Origin: Bromus sterilis
Lineage: Eukaryota > Streptophyta > Magnoliopsida > Poales > Poaceae
Reading direction: 5' to 3'
DNA length: 64,000 nucleotides
Assembly: GCA_950022295.1 (NCBI GenBank)
Contig: OX465598.1
Span: 303,316,001 to 303,380,000 of the forward strand
Positions 9,604 through 22,053 of this stretch are shown here, one piece after another. Each line of letters starts with the position of its first letter. The stretch's first letter is position 1. The notes below the pieces were generated by a model. That model was not told where the DNA came from. It made no database searches and was given only the letters and a program-made list of their open reading frames with translations. Made by a program: the position numbers and the translations under genes.

Positions 9604-11119
9604 TGATACGTCCAAAAATCATCACTATTTTATATTGTAATTTCATCCTATTCATTGATATATTCCACTTTAAAGTATGGTTCTTATGTTGTTTTGTCTT
9701 GTTTTACACAGTTTACAACTTTCCGGTGCCGAAGCAGCAGAACCATGATTCAGCGGTGAAAAGTGGACGCCAAGTTCCTGAATCAGATCAAGTACAAATA
9801 CGATGAAAATTTACGGGGATCGTTTTTATGGGAATTGACTGGGGATCACCGAAGACGGAGGTCAGGGGACCCACCAGGCAGCCAGAAGAGTGCCTGGCGC
9901 GGCCCCCCTCCTGGCCGCGCCAGGCACCCTCCTGGATGCCTGGTGGCCCCCCTTGGTGCCCCCTCTCGCCTATAATACCCCCTGGGGTGAAAACCCTAAG
10001 AACAGAAGAGTTTCCGCGTTTCGCCGCCGTCACGGGGCGGAAACCTAGAAAGGAGAAAAGCCATCTCCGGCGGGTAGATTCCGCCGGGGAGATCACCTCC
10101 CGGAAGGGGAGATCGTCGCCATCATCATCATCATCATCATCGTCACGGGCATCATCGAGATCATCATCAACATCATCCCCAACATCAGCACCATCTCCAT
10201 CACCATCCCATCTCATCTCACAATTGAAACTTGTGTTGTAATCCGTACTATCTATCCTCTCTACTGTATTGGTGTTGATTACTACTTTGTGGTGAATGCT
10301 ATTGTGTTTTATTGGAGAAATATCATTGTGTCCAGATTGTTTGCCACCCATCTATCACCTCTGATCATGATCTCTTTTATGTCTTGTGAGTATTTACTTT
10401 AGTTCTTGAGAACATGGGAGAAGTCTAGTTATTAGTAGTCATATGATGTTGAAGTATTATGTGTTGTTTGATACATAAGTTGTGTTGTTATTTCTCTAGT
10501 GGTGTTATGTGAGTCGAACACTTAACACTTCACATTTAATGGGCCTAGAGGAATACATTGTGCACAAAGGATGCTTATGGTGGGTTGCCGGAGTGACAGA
10601 AACCTGAACCCCAATTCGCACACTTTTGCACAAGGGAGTTATGGATCCTTGATCGTAATGTTGTGGTTAGGCTTATGCCTTAATTACTACCTTGTATTTG
10701 CGGATGCTTGCAAGGTGTGTAATCATAAGAGTACACTTATCTTAGTCTAGAAGGTGTACTAGCATTGATCAACCGACCAACACTTATCAACACAATACAT
10801 ATTGCTTGGCGGAGTATGGTGAAAGTAACTTGACTATCTCTCCCGTGTGTTCTCAAGAACGCTTTAGCTTTTATAAGTTTAGTTCCTAGGCTTATCCTTG
10901 TGAATGGATTGGGCCACTTGCTACTCCTCAGTTACCCTGTTTACTTTTCTTGTCTTTTACATTTCGGTTGCTTAAACCAAAAACCCCTAAATATTTACCT
11001 TTGAGTGTGTGCAGCCTTTCCTTATCCAGTGTCACTTATCAATACCTTCTGCTCCTCGTCGGGATTGACATCCTTATTTATCGAAAAGCTGCAATTGATC
11101 CCCTAGACTTGTGGGTTAT
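9604..11119 (+). repeat. C 5' LTR, interrupted at its 3' end by B
   Basis: Begins TGATACGTCC and runs to ...GTGGGTTAT; the final CA is displaced by insertion of B after GTTAT (11115-11119). It matches the C 3' LTR at 24386-25890 closely. It contains a perfect 14-bp GC inverted repeat, TATAATA, and an ATC trinucleotide run near 10110-10145. Confidence 0.85.
9891..9977 (+). promoter_or_regulatory. C LTR GC-hairpin and TATA box
   Basis: TGCCTGGCGCGGCC (9891-9904) and GGCCGCGCCAGGCA (9913-9926) are perfect 14-bp arms around an 8-nt loop. TATAATA follows at 9971-9977. This is the best-preserved copy of the module in the window. Promoter function is inferred from position in the LTR. Confidence 0.6.
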
Positions 11120-12600
11120 TGATACGTCCAAAATGCATCACTATTTTATATAGTAATTCTTGCTTATTCATTGATATATTTCATGATATGATGCTATTCT
11201 TATGTTGTTTTGGCTTATTTTACACAGTTTACAACTTTCCGGTGACGAAGCAGCAGACGCAGGATTCAGCGGTAAAAAGTGGACGCTGAGTTGCTGAAGA
11301 AGAACACCTCCAAATTACCTGAAAATTGATGGAGGCTGTTTTCCAGAAGGATAACGAAGGCACGCAGAAGAGCAACCGGAGGGGGCCACAGGGTGTCCAG
11401 GCGGCCACCTGGCGCGGCCCCACCTCTGGCCGCGCCGGGAGGGCGCCTGGGCCCCCTGGAGCTCTCCCGGCTACCCGCTCTGGCCTATATACCCCTCTTC
11501 GTCCAAAAACCCTAAAAAGAGGAGAGTTTCCGGAGTTCCGCCGCCGCTCCGTGGCGGAAACCTACAGAGAAGAAAATCCATCTCTGGTGGGCAGATTCCG
11601 CCGGGGAGATCACCTCCCGGAAAGGGAGATCGTCGCCATCGTCATCACCATCGTCACGGGCATCATCGAGATCATCATCAACACCATCCCCACCATCAGC
11701 ACCATCTCCATCTTCATCCAATCTTATCTGACAATTGCAAATCGCGTTGTAATCCATACTATCTATCCTCTCTACTCTATCGGGGTTGATTACTACTTTG
11801 TGGTGTCAGATTGTTTATCATCTATTTATCTCCACTGATCATGATCTCTGCTATGTCTTGTGAGTAGTTACTTTAGTTCTTGAGGACATGGGAGAAGTCT
11901 AGTTGCTAGTAGCCATATCATGTTGAAGTAATATGTGTTGGTTGATATTTAAGTTGTGTTGTTATTTTCCTAGTGGTGTTGTGTGAGTTGAACACTCAAC
12001 ACTTCGCCTTATCAAGGACCTAGGGGAATGCATTGTGTATAAAGAATGCTTACGGTGGGTTGCCGGAGTGACAGAAACCTGAACCCCAGTTTGCACGCTT
12101 TTGCACAAGGGAACAATGGATCACTGATCGTATTGCTATGGTTAGGCTTTTGCCTTAATTACTATCTTGTATTTGCGGATGCTTGCAAGGTGTTTAATCA
12201 TAAGAGTGCATTCATCTTAGTCTAGAGGGTGCACTAGCATAGATCCACCCACCAAACACTTATCAACACAGCACATAGTACCGATACGGAATATGGCGAA
12301 AGCACTTGACTACCTCTCCCGTGTGTCCTCAAGAACACTTTAGCTTTTATAAGTTCAGTTTCTAGGCCTCTCCTTTGCCCAGAAAGGATTGGGCCACTCT
12401 TTACTATCCAGCACTTTTTACTCTGTCAGTCTTTACTATCCTGTTGCTTATACCAAGAAAATCCCTAAAAAGTTATCTTTCAGTGCTTGCAGTTATCTCC
12501 TTACCAAAGTCACTTGCTATTACCTTTTGCTCCTCGTTGGGTTCGGCACTCTTACTTATCGAAAACACTGCAATAGATCCCTCTACGTTGAGGGTAATCA
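11120..12600 (+). repeat. B 5' LTR (1481 bp)
   Basis: TGATACGTCC...AGGGTAATCA. It contains the GC inverted repeat GGCGCGGCC (11411-11419) / GGCCGCGCC (11428-11436) and TATATA at 11486-11491. The sequence resembles the LTR of I more than that of C. Confidence 0.9.
11411..11491 (+). promoter_or_regulatory. B LTR GC-hairpin and TATA box
   Basis: Nine-base GC arms with an 8-nt loop are followed about 50 bp later by TATATA (11486-11491). Position within the LTR suggests it is the core promoter. Confidence 0.6.
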
Positions 12601-12612
12601 AGCTACGTTTTC

Positions 12613-12630
12613 TGGCGCCGTTGCCGGGGA
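12613..12630 (+). other. B primer-binding site (tRNA-Asp)
   Basis: TGGCGCCGTTGCCGGGGA, a full match to the complement of the plant tRNA-Asp 3' end as I know it, 12 bp after the LTR. Confidence 0.9.
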
Positions 12631-12710
12631 GTGTAGCGCTATTAGTAAGTGAAGCTGGTAAGGAAGCTTTTATATTTTTGTTTTATTTTTGTTGTTGTTG
12701 TTTTGTCCTT

Positions 12711-15700
12711 ATGAACACCCCTACTATTGGATCGTTGTTCTCGGGGAGCCGCCCCACCGCTAAGGTAGTTACTCCTACTCCTACTGAAATTGTGCCTTAT
12801 AAGATACCATCTGGTATTATCGATTATGTCTTAACCAATCGCTATGCAGGAGACAGGCATCCATGTGAACACTTGCTATATCTATCACAACTATGTTCAT
12901 TATTCAAGCTTGCAGGTGTGTCACTGGAGTTCGTTATGAAGAAGTTATTCTCCGTATCTCTCACAGACAAAGCTTTAGATTGGTATAAGCTCCTCCATAA
13001 CCCACACTCTCTTAATTGGGAAGAGCTTAAGTCTCTCTTTTATACAAAGTTTTACCCTCTTCATGAAGTTTATCGAGACAGGAATTCCATCTATAACTGT
13101 AGGTCTCGCGAAGGAGAGAGCATCGCTCAAGCTTTGGGGAGACTTAAATCCCTAATGTTCAAATGTCCTATCCATAAGCTCCCCAAAGATATCATACTTA
13201 CAAATTTTTATGCCATGCTTTCTAGTCAGGATAAGGAAAGGCTGGATACCTCCTCTAGCTGGGTATTTCAGACAAAGAGCGTGGAAGAAAGATGGGATCT
13301 CATCGAAAGGATCCAGAAGAATACTGAAGATTGGGAAATCGATAAAGGTATTGAACCTGCTATAAATTATGAGCATGATTATATTGAGAGTTATGTGAAG
13401 ACTGATTATTTCAATACCTTTTGCTCTAAGATTGGTCTGGATTCCCATCTAATGATTGATTTTTGTAAGAACTTTGCCTCTCATGTTGATTCTTCTAAGA
13501 TGAAGAAGGATCAGTACCATAAGCCTTTCAAAGAAATGCCTATTGATATTCACGTTGATGATCCTATTTTGCCTGCAGTTATATATGAACAGACCCCTTT
13601 TCCTTCAAGAATAAGGGAGCACTCTTTTGTGATAGGCATCATAAATAAAAGTGAGAGAAGAACAGGTGAACCTGAGGACCAAATCAGAGTCGATCCTCAA
13701 GTTGCTATGGTTAAAGATTTAGCTACTAATGATGTTTCAGATTCTATTATAAATTTTTGTGTTGTTTCAACTAACATTGTCACAGCCAAGAATAAAAGCC
13801 CAATTTCACGTACACCAGTTGTATCTGTTATAATAGGAGATCACAATTATTACGGGCTATGCGATCTGGGATCGAGCGCTAGCGCGATTCCTTATTCACT
13901 TTATCAAGAGATCATGACTGAGATTTCACCGTGTGAACTCGAAGAGATTGATGTTACTATTCATCCTGCAAAAAAAGCCACTATCTCTCCTATTGGGATT
14001 GTGAGAGATGTTGAAGTCCTATGCGGAAAGGTAAAGTATCCTACCGACTTTCTCGTACTTGGTTCAGTACAAGATAGTTTTTGTCCTATTATTTTTGGTA
14101 GACCTTTTCTCAGAACTTGTGGAGCTATTATAGATTGCAAGAAAGGTAAAGTTTCCGTTGAATTCAATGGTGAGCCATATGAATTTAACGTTTCTAAGAT
14201 TTCCAAGCAGCCTCGTGGTACTGAATTACCTAATGATGATAAAATTATTGAAAGTATTGCTTCTATTGCTATTCCCCCTAATGATCCTTTGCAGCAATAC
14301 ATGGAGGACCACGAGAATGATACTCATATCCAGGAAAGAAATGAAATTGATGAAATCTTCTTGAGACAACCTGCTATCCTGAAGCACAACCTTCCGGTTG
14401 AACCTTTAGGAATTCTATCCAAACCAAAAGAAGACCCGGTGTTTGATCTAAAACCTCTTCCCGATACGCTCAAGTATGCTTATTTAGATGAAAAGAAAGT
14501 ATATCATGTTATTATCAACTCTAACCTTTCAGGATATGAAGAAGAGCGACTATTGGAAGTACTTCGTAAACACCGTGGTGCAATTGGCTATACCCTTGAT
14601 GACCTTAAGGGAATTAGTCCATCTATCTGTCAACATACGATCAACCTCGAGCCCGATGCCAAACCTGTTGTTGACCATCAACGACGGTTGAACCCGAAGA
14701 TGATGGATGTTGTGAGGACCGAAATCCTCAAGCTTCTAGCTGCCGGTATTATCTACCCTATAGCCGATAGTAAGTGGGTAAGTCCAGTTCATTGTGTTCC
14801 TAAGAAAGGAGGGACAACTGTAGTCCCTAATGATAAGAATGAACTAATACCTCAGAGAATTTTTATTGGGTATAGAATGTGTATTGATTACAGGAAGTTG
14901 AACAAGGCAACCAGGAAAGACCACTACCCGCTGCCCTTTATTGATCAGATGCTTGAGAGGCTGTCCAAAAACACCCACTTCTGCTATCTTGACGGGTACT
15001 CTGGCTGCTCTCAAATTCATGTTAACACCGCCGATCAAGAGAAGACCACTTTCACTTGTCCTTATGGTACTTATGCTTATAGACGTATGCCTTTTGGTTT
15101 ATGCAATGCCCCTGCTACTTTTCAGAGATGTATGTTTGCAATATTTCATGGTTTCTGTGAGGAGATTGTGGAAGTATTCATGGACGATTTCTCCGTTTAT
15201 GGAACTTCCTTTGACCACTGTCTCCACAATCTTAATAAAGTTTTGCAGAGATGCCAGGATACAAACTTAGTTCTAAACTGGGAAAAGTGTCACTTCATGG
15301 TTAACGAAGGGATCGTGCTTGGCCACAAGATTTCCGAGAGGGGAATTGAAGTGGACAAGGCGAAAATTGAAGCTATCGAAAGGATGCCCTATCCAAGGGA
15401 CATTAAAGGTATTCGTAGTTTTCTCGGTCATGCCGGTTTCTATAGAAGATTTATTAAAGACTTTTCTAAGACCTGAAGACCCCTCACTAATCTTCTCCAG
15501 AAGGATGTTCCTTTTGTATTCGATGAAGATTGTAAGGAGGCTTTCAAAGTTCTTAAGAAAGCTTTAATAACCGCTCCTATAGTACAACCGCCTGACTGGA
15601 ATTTGCCCTTTGAAATTATGTGTGATGCTAGTGATTTTGCTGTTGGAGCTGTTTTAGGACAAAGGGTTGATAAAAAGTTGAATGTTATTTATTATGCTAG

Positions 15701-17381
15701 TAAGACCCTTGATAGTGCTCAAAAGAACTATGCTACTACTGAGAAGGAATTCTTAGCAGTAGTGTTTGCTTGTGATAAGTTTAGGCAGTATATTGTTGAT
15801 TCTAAAGTTATTATTCATACTGACCATGCTGCCATTAAGTATCTTATGACGAAGAAGGATGCCAAGCCAAGACTCATCAGATGGGTACTCCTTCTTCAAG
15901 AATTTGATTTGCAGATTGTTGATAGAAAAGGAGCAGACAACCCTATAGCGGTCAATCTTTCAAGAATGGAAGATATTCCGCATGATCCCATCCCAGTCAA
16001 CGACAGTTTTCCAGAAGAACAACTTGCCGTTGTTAAAGTACAATCTCTTTCCGATCCTTGGTTTGCAGATTATGCTAATTTTATCGTTGCAAAGTATTTG
16101 CCTCCAGGTTTAACATTTCAGCAAAGGAAGAAGTTCTTCCATGATTTGAGGCATTACTTTTGGGATGACCCTCATATTTTCAAAGAAGGTCCAGACGGGA
16201 TCGTGAGAAGATGCGTACCGGAACACGAGCAGAAGGACATTCTCAAGCAATGTCACGATAGTCCCTATGGAGGACATCACGCCGGTGAGAGGACCGCATA
16301 TAAGGTTCTCCAATCAGGTTTTTATTGGCCTACTCTCTTTAAAGATGCTACAAATTATGTTTTAGCTTGTGATAAATGTCAGAGAGTTGGTAATATTAGT
16401 AGGAGGAATGAGATGCCTATGAATTACTCACTAGTGATTGAGCCTTTTGATTGCTGGGGTTTTGATTTTATGGGCCCTTTTCCTTCCTCACACAAGTACA
16501 CTCACATATTAGTTGTTGTTGATTATGTAACCAAGTGGGTTGAAGCAATCCCCACTGAAAGTGTTGATCACAAAACATCTTTGAAAATTCTCAAAGATGT
16601 AATTTTCCCTAGGTTTGGTGTACCTAGGTATCTCATGACTGATGGAGGATCACACTTCACGCATGGAGCTTTTAGAAAAGCTCTAGCCAAGTACGATGTC
16701 AATCATAGTATTGCGTCACCGTACCATCCTCAAACTAGTGGGCAAGTTGAGCTCACCAATAGAGAGATCAAGTTGATCTTGCAGAAGACAGTTAACAGAA
16801 ATAGGAAGGACTGGTCAAATAAGTTAGGAGATGCTTTGTGGGCGTATAGAACTTCTTACAAAAACCCCATGGGCATGTCTCCCTATAAAATGGCCTATGG
16901 CATGGCTTGCCATTTGCCATTAGAGTTGGAGCACAAAGCTTTCTGGGCTGTTAGAGAGCTTAATGCTGACCCAAAGTTAGCTGGTGAAAAGTGTCTCATG
17001 AACTTGACTTCTCTAGACGAGTGGAGAAGTGAAGCTTACGAGAGCGCTAAAATGTTCAAGGAAAAGTTAAAGAAGTGGCATGATAGGAGGATTCTGAAAC
17101 ATGAATGTAATGTTGGTGATAAAGTTTTATTGTTTAGATCACGTTTCAGGTTTTCTCCAGGTAAACTACTTTCCAGGTGAGAAGGGCCATTTCATATTGA
17201 AGAAGTCTACCGGTCTGGTGCAATTAAGATTAACAATTTTGAAGGCACCAAACCTCAAGTTGTGAATGGGCAAAGACTCAAGCATTACATAGCGGGAGAC
17301 CCCGTCAATGTTGATGTAAATATAATTCGCACAACATCTCATGAAGAACATGTTGAAGCCCTGTTTCAGACACTGACATAA
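12711..17381 (+). pseudogene. gag-protease-RT-RNase H-integrase polyprotein of B
   Basis: One frame of 1557 codons from the ATG 80 bp after the PBS, broken only by TGA at 15474-15476 and 17178-17180. Gag spans residues ~1-300 and has no CCHC knuckle. The protease has CDLGSSAS at ~384, with IIFGRPFLR downstream. RT has MCIDYRKLNK at ~723 and the active site FMDD at 823-826. RNase H begins near CDAS (~971). Integrase has an HHCC zinc region from ~1182, then D1252, D1311 and E1347, a proper DD35E triad. The post-integrase tail has no chromodomain, as expected for Athila. In RNase H the usual ADxLSR Asp is Val, so that activity is doubtful too. The enzymes would copy element RNA to DNA and integrate it; here the copy is dead. 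Confidence 0.9.
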
Positions 17382-17729
17382 GCAGATTAAGAAAAGGTAT
17401 GTATTACGGTAAGGAAACATCGCGAACCGCCATAAAAGTTCCATATTACGAGTTTTTGGAAAATTAGGAAAATTCGAGGCCTAAGTGGAGCCGGAGACGA
17501 GCTCCAGGGGGCCCAGGCGCCCCCCTGGCGCGCCCTACCCCCTGGCCGCGCCGGGAGGCCGCCTGGGCACCCAGAACTCCTTCTCCGACCCCACTTTGGC
17601 TCGTTACCTTCCTTTTGTTGCAGAAATTTTTGCTATATATTCACCCGGATCGTTCCGGCAACGTATCTCGCGATTTCGTATGTTTTCTCTTCAATCTGTT
17701 TCTGCCAGGGTAAAAAGCTATTGTTAGAG
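17382..17729 (+). promoter_or_regulatory. Post-pol leader of B: GC-hairpin, TATA box, splice-like sites
   Basis: After the pol stop comes AAAAGGTATGT, a donor-like site near 17393-17403. A GC inverted repeat like that of the LTRs lies at about 17524-17555, then an acceptor-like TTTTGTTGCAG ending at about 17623, then TATATAT at 17634-17640. The downstream ATG is at 17730, 96 bp after the TATA-like box. Either an internal promoter or a spliced RNA could serve the next ORF. Confidence 0.5.
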
Positions 17730-18182
17730 ATGTCTTCTTGTGGCTCAAGTGGAGAGGACTTCATGGGACGGCGTCTACGTGAAGTCCAGAAATATCTCAA
17801 CCAAGGGAAATACACAGATTGGGCCACGGAAGAAGAAATCGCTGCAAGGCAAGCGGAGATGGAGCGTTCCGTGAGAAAAGAAGTCAAGATTATCACCGCC
17901 CAGCGACCAGGGGGTCCATCAACATAAGGAGGAAGATCTAACAACCCAATCATGGTGGGGAGTGTCCAACCTTATTATGATCTTTCTCTTAACCTTTCAG
18001 GAACGGCCCCTACACTTGAAGATCAACGTACGATTTCTACCATCTCTGAAGCTTACCGCATCACCAATCAACTTTGTGAAGATTTCCGTGTACTAAAGGT
18101 GCAAGTGGAGATTTTGGAGAAGGAAAACCAAACTCTTCGCCGTGTCATCAAATATTTGAAGAATCAACAACAACAAGGATGA
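17730..18182 (+). pseudogene. Post-pol coiled-coil ORF of B (unknown function)
   Basis: A 151-codon frame starting MSSCGSSGEDF, with one TAA at 17925-17927. The frame continues in phase to 18182. The C-terminal third has leucine-rich heptads (LKVQVEILEKENQTLRRVIKYL), so probably coiled coil. I see no signal peptide or membrane segment. It sits where env-like genes lie in some Athila elements but does not look like an envelope protein. C and I have a different protein at this position (MASPxSPKDKF), so this slot varies between copies. Function unknown. Confidence 0.55.
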
Positions 18183-19776
18183 GGAGTAAATCTCCTCGGG
18201 TAATGGCATCCCCTCAGCTTGTTCCAAGCTTGGGGGAGTGCCCGGTATCTTTATCTTTATCTTAATCTTTTAGAGTCAAGTAGAGTCGTATCATGTCTAG
18301 GAAGTTTATTATATGAAATAGGTGTTTGCATTGAGGTCTATCACTCCGTCTGTGGAGAGATTGTATCCGTGAGTGTGGAGTCGTCTATATTGGAATATTA
18401 ATGAGAAGTCTATTGGTTCCTTCGCTGCACTCGGTATTCTCTTCACGCAATCGGCATCATATGAAGATTCTTATGGGGAGTATTGACCTTATATCATGTA
18501 TGGCTTTGAAAACTTTATTTAATTCTGGCAAACATAGCTTTGGTCTTGACAACTTGCATGTTTTCTCAAGTAGCGACATAGCCAAAACCTTTGTGTTATT
18601 ATGCTTGAAGTGTTATGTTGACAAGGAAGACAACTTGATGTGTTATGCTTACTTTAATGTTTATGCCTTATATGTTTTGCATCTAAATTAGTATCAACTG
18701 TCTGTTCTCTCAAAGCCTTTGCTAGCCAAACTCTTTCCCAAGTAGATTTCTACTTGTGCATCCATACCCTGAAACCTTTACCTTCCATATGAGTCCACCA
18801 CACCTTCCTATTCGTGGTATTCCCCTTCCACTCCTATAAGTATAGAATTTATGTGTTATCCTTAAATGTTCAAAATCTTCTGTTTTGTGCCTCTTGTTTA
18901 GCTCATGAGGAAGTAGTAGGTAATTCATGATCTTCTCAAGTTGGACAAGTTTTATCCCGGGATTGCATGTCTAATCTGCAAACCCATAATACGAGGAGGA
19001 ACTGGCATGGGTGCGCCCAGCTCGAAAGATAATATAACAAACAAACCCTCCTTCACGCTGGTCTATGAGAAATCAGAAACTTTGGCAGTGATAAACAAAC
19101 GAGATTAAGGGGATGTGATCGTCCTCACTTGGGAGTCGTTCCTCGAAACTTGTCCATCTTGAGAAGTAATTGAGCTATCTATTAGCATTCGTTGACAAAC
19201 TATGCACCGTCCCAAAATCTATTTTTATTCTGTTTGATTTAAGGATAGCACATGAGTTTTCCCTGCATGCCTTTAAACAAGGCTTTCTTTCACCTTCATG
19301 TTGAGTAAGTTTTCCCACTTCCTTCTTTTCCCTAAGAGAACACACATTTGATGTTGATGAGGATTCATCCATATAGAGCTGCATTAAGTTTTGCCATGCC
19401 ATATCCTTGTTGACATTATCTTTTGATAAGTAAGTTGTTTGCGAAAGCTTTTGCCTAGCGAGCATCTTCCCTTGTGTTAGCATTTACACTTCATGAGTAT
19501 TAACATGTCCTTTCAAAAGTTTCAAATTGTTTGTAGTTGTCCTTTGACCAAGGTTATGTTTGCCATAATTTGATGAGTTTCCTCAGCCCTACTTTAGATT
19601 ATAATTTTTATTACTTTCTCATGAGGGCCTTATGAGTTGAGGTTGCTGTTGGGGATGCTTGAGTTTGATGGAGAAACCTCGATGCTTCTTGTCCGTATTT
19701 TATTATCGACACTTCACTCTCTAAACTTGTGGACAGGTTTACCGAGCTCAGTATTCGCTTGGGGACAAGCGAGGTC
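18183..19776 (+). other. B 3' non-coding region (~1.6 kb)
   Basis: No gene seen. It is strongly similar to 22770-24370 (C) and 61857-63478 (I). Near its start, CAAGCTTGGGGGAGTG (18225-18240) repeats the terminal polypurine tract. Such length conservation without coding suggests packaging, RNA-structure or reverse-transcription functions, unproven. Confidence 0.7.
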
Positions 19777-19791
19777 TAAGCTTGGGGGAGT
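19777..19791 (+). other. B polypurine tract
   Basis: TAAGCTTGGGGGAGT lies directly before the 3' LTR start TGATACG at 19792. Confidence 0.85.
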
Positions 19792-20195
19792 TGATACGTC
19801 CAAAATGCATCACTATTTTATATAGTAATTCTTGCTTATTCATTGATATATTTCATGATATGATGCTATTCTTATGTTGTTTTGGCTTATTTTACACAGT
19901 TTACAACTTTCCGGTGCCGAAGCACCAGACGCAGGATTCAGCGGTAAAAAGTGGACGCTGAGTTGCTGAAGAAGAACACCTCCAAATAACCTAAAAATCG
20001 ACGGAGGCTGTTTTCCAGAAGGATAACGAAGGCACGCAGAAGAGCAACCGGAGGGGGGCCACAGGGTGTCCAGGCGGCCACCTGGCGCGGCCCCACCTCT
20101 GGCCGCGCCGGGAGGGCGCCTGGACCCCCTGGAGCTCTCCCGGCTCCCCCCTCTAGCCTATATACCCCTCGTCGTCCAAAAACCCTAAAAAGAGG
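19792..20195 (+). repeat. B 3' LTR, truncated after 404 bp
   Basis: Matches the first 400 bp of the 5' LTR, then stops at ...AAAAAGAGG where C coding begins. It retains the GC inverted repeat and the TATATA box. Confidence 0.9.
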
Positions 20196-21920
20196 GCTGA
20201 CAAGAAGCTGAATGTCATCCACTATGCCAGCAAGACACTTGATAGTGCTCAAAAGAATTATGCTACTACCGAGAAGGAATTCTTGGCAGTGGTGTTTGCT
20301 TGTGATAAGTTTAGGCAGTATATTGTTGATTCTAAAGTTATTATTCATACTGACCATGCTGCCATTAAGTATCTTATGCAGAAAAAGGATGCCAAACCAA
20401 GACTCATTAGATGGGTACTCCTTCTTCAAGAATTTGATTTACAGATTGTCGATAGAAAAGGAGAAGACAATCCGGTGGCGGATAATCTTTCAAGGATGGA
20501 AGATATCCCGCACGATCCTATTCCAGTCAACGACAGTTTCCCAGATGAACAGCTTGCTGTTGTAAAAGTACAATCTCATTCCGACCCTTGGTTTGCAGAT
20601 TATGCTAATTTTATCGTTGCAAAGTTTTTGCCTCCAGGTTTTACATTTCAGCAGAGGAAGAAATTCTTCATAGATTTGAGGCACTACTTTTGGGATGATC
20701 CACATCTTTTCAAAGAGGGTCCAGATTGGATCGTGAGAAGATGCGTACCGGAACACGAGCAGCAGGACATTATTCTACAATGTCACGATAGTCCCTACGG
20801 AGGAAATCATGCCGGTGAAAGGACCGCACATAAAGTATTACAATCAGGTTTTTATTGGCCTACTCTTTTTAAGGACGCCCGAAGGTACGTTCTATCTTGT
20901 GATAAGTGTCAGAGAGTTGGTAACATTAGCAGGAGAAATGAGATTCCTATGAATTACTCAATAGTGATCGAACCTTTCGATTGCTGGGGTTTTTATTTTA
21001 TGGGTCCTTTTCCCTCCTCACACAAGTACACACACATCTTAGTTGCTGTTGATTATGTAACAAAGTGGGTAGAAGCAATCCCCAGTGAGAGTGTTGATCA
21101 CAAGACATCTTTGAAAATGCTCAAGGATGTAATTTTTCCTAGGATTGGAGTACCAAGGTACCTCATGACAGATGGAGGGTCACACTTCATGCATGGAGCT
21201 TTTAGGAAATCTCTAGCCAAGTACGATGTCAATCACAGGATTGCAGCACCGTACCACCCTCAAACTAGTGGGCAAGTTGAGCTCACCAATAGAGAGATCA
21301 AGTTGATCTTACAGAAGACAGTCAATAGAAATAGAAAGGATTGGTCAAATAAGTTAGGAGATACTTTGTGGGCATATAGAACTGCTTACCAAAACCTCAT
21401 GGGCATGTCTCCGTATAAAATGGTCTATGGCAAGGCTTGCCATTTACCATTAGAGTTAGAGCACAAAGCTTTCTGGGCTGTCAGAGAGCTAAATGCTGAC
21501 CCAAAGTTAGCTGGTGAAAAGCATCTCATGAACTTGAATTCTCTAGAAGAGTGGAGGAGTGAAGCTTACGAGAGCGCTAAAATGTTCAAGGAAAAGGTAA
21601 AGAGGTGGCACGATAAAAGAATTATGAAACGTGAATTTAATGTTGGTGATAAAGTTTTGTTGTTCAGATCTCGTTTCAGGTTTTCTCCAGGTAAAATACT
21701 TTCCAGATGGGAAGGACCTTTTCTTATCGAAGAAGTATATCAGTCTGGTGCAATCAAGATCAACAAATTCGAAGGCACCAAACCTCAAGTTGTGAATGGA
21801 CAAAGACTCAAACATTACATAGCAGGTGATCCTATCAATGTGGATGCAAACATGATATATACAAAGACTCATGAAGAACATGTTGCAGCCCAGTTGCAGA
21901 CTCTGACAGGAGAAAAATAA
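20196..21920 (+). pseudogene. C pol fragment: RNase H and integrase
   Basis: The frame is open from 20196 to the stop at 21918-21920 but lacks everything before mid RNase H. RNase H residues seen are the TEKEFLAVV block, HTDHAA and VADNLSRM. Integrase shows the HHCC zinc region (CHDSPYGGNHAGER ... CDKC), the TDGGSHF Asp and the QVELTNRE Glu. However, the first catalytic Asp in the GFDFMG motif of B is Tyr here (GFYFMG, codon 20994-20996). That would remove strand-transfer activity. The first ~45 bp differ from B almost only at synonymous sites, whereas the following ~80 bp are nearly identical to B, hinting at a recombination patch at the junction. Confidence 0.85.
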
Positions 21921-22053
21921 GAAAAGGTATGTATTACGGTAAGGAAACATCACGAACATCAATAAAAGTCTACTTTTCAAAGTTTTTGAAAAATTAGGAA
22001 AATTCCAAGCCCGAGTGGAGCCGGAGAGGAACTCCAGGGGGGCCAGGAGGCCT

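Larger units (their letters stand above)
11120..20195 (+). mobile_element. B: Athila-lineage Ty3/gypsy element, 3' LTR truncated
   Basis: In order it has a 5' LTR (11120-12600), tRNA-Asp PBS, gag-pro-pol, a post-pol ORF, 1.6 kb of non-coding DNA, a polypurine tract and 404 bp of 3' LTR. The left target copy is GTTAT (11115-11119), within the C 5' LTR. The right end was lost in a deletion that joins the 3' LTR to C's RNase H coding at 20193-20196 through shared AGGG. By eye the LTRs differ at about a dozen of 404 positions. It is the most complete element here but has two in-frame stop codons in pol. Confidence 0.9.

Noticed and set aside
9788..10351. Asp-rich ORF (poly-D) on the minus strand, repeated at 11512-11757, 24650-25120 and 26157-26579
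   Set aside because: It is the translation of the ATC trinucleotide run in the LTR; it has no conserved start and crosses promoter sequence.
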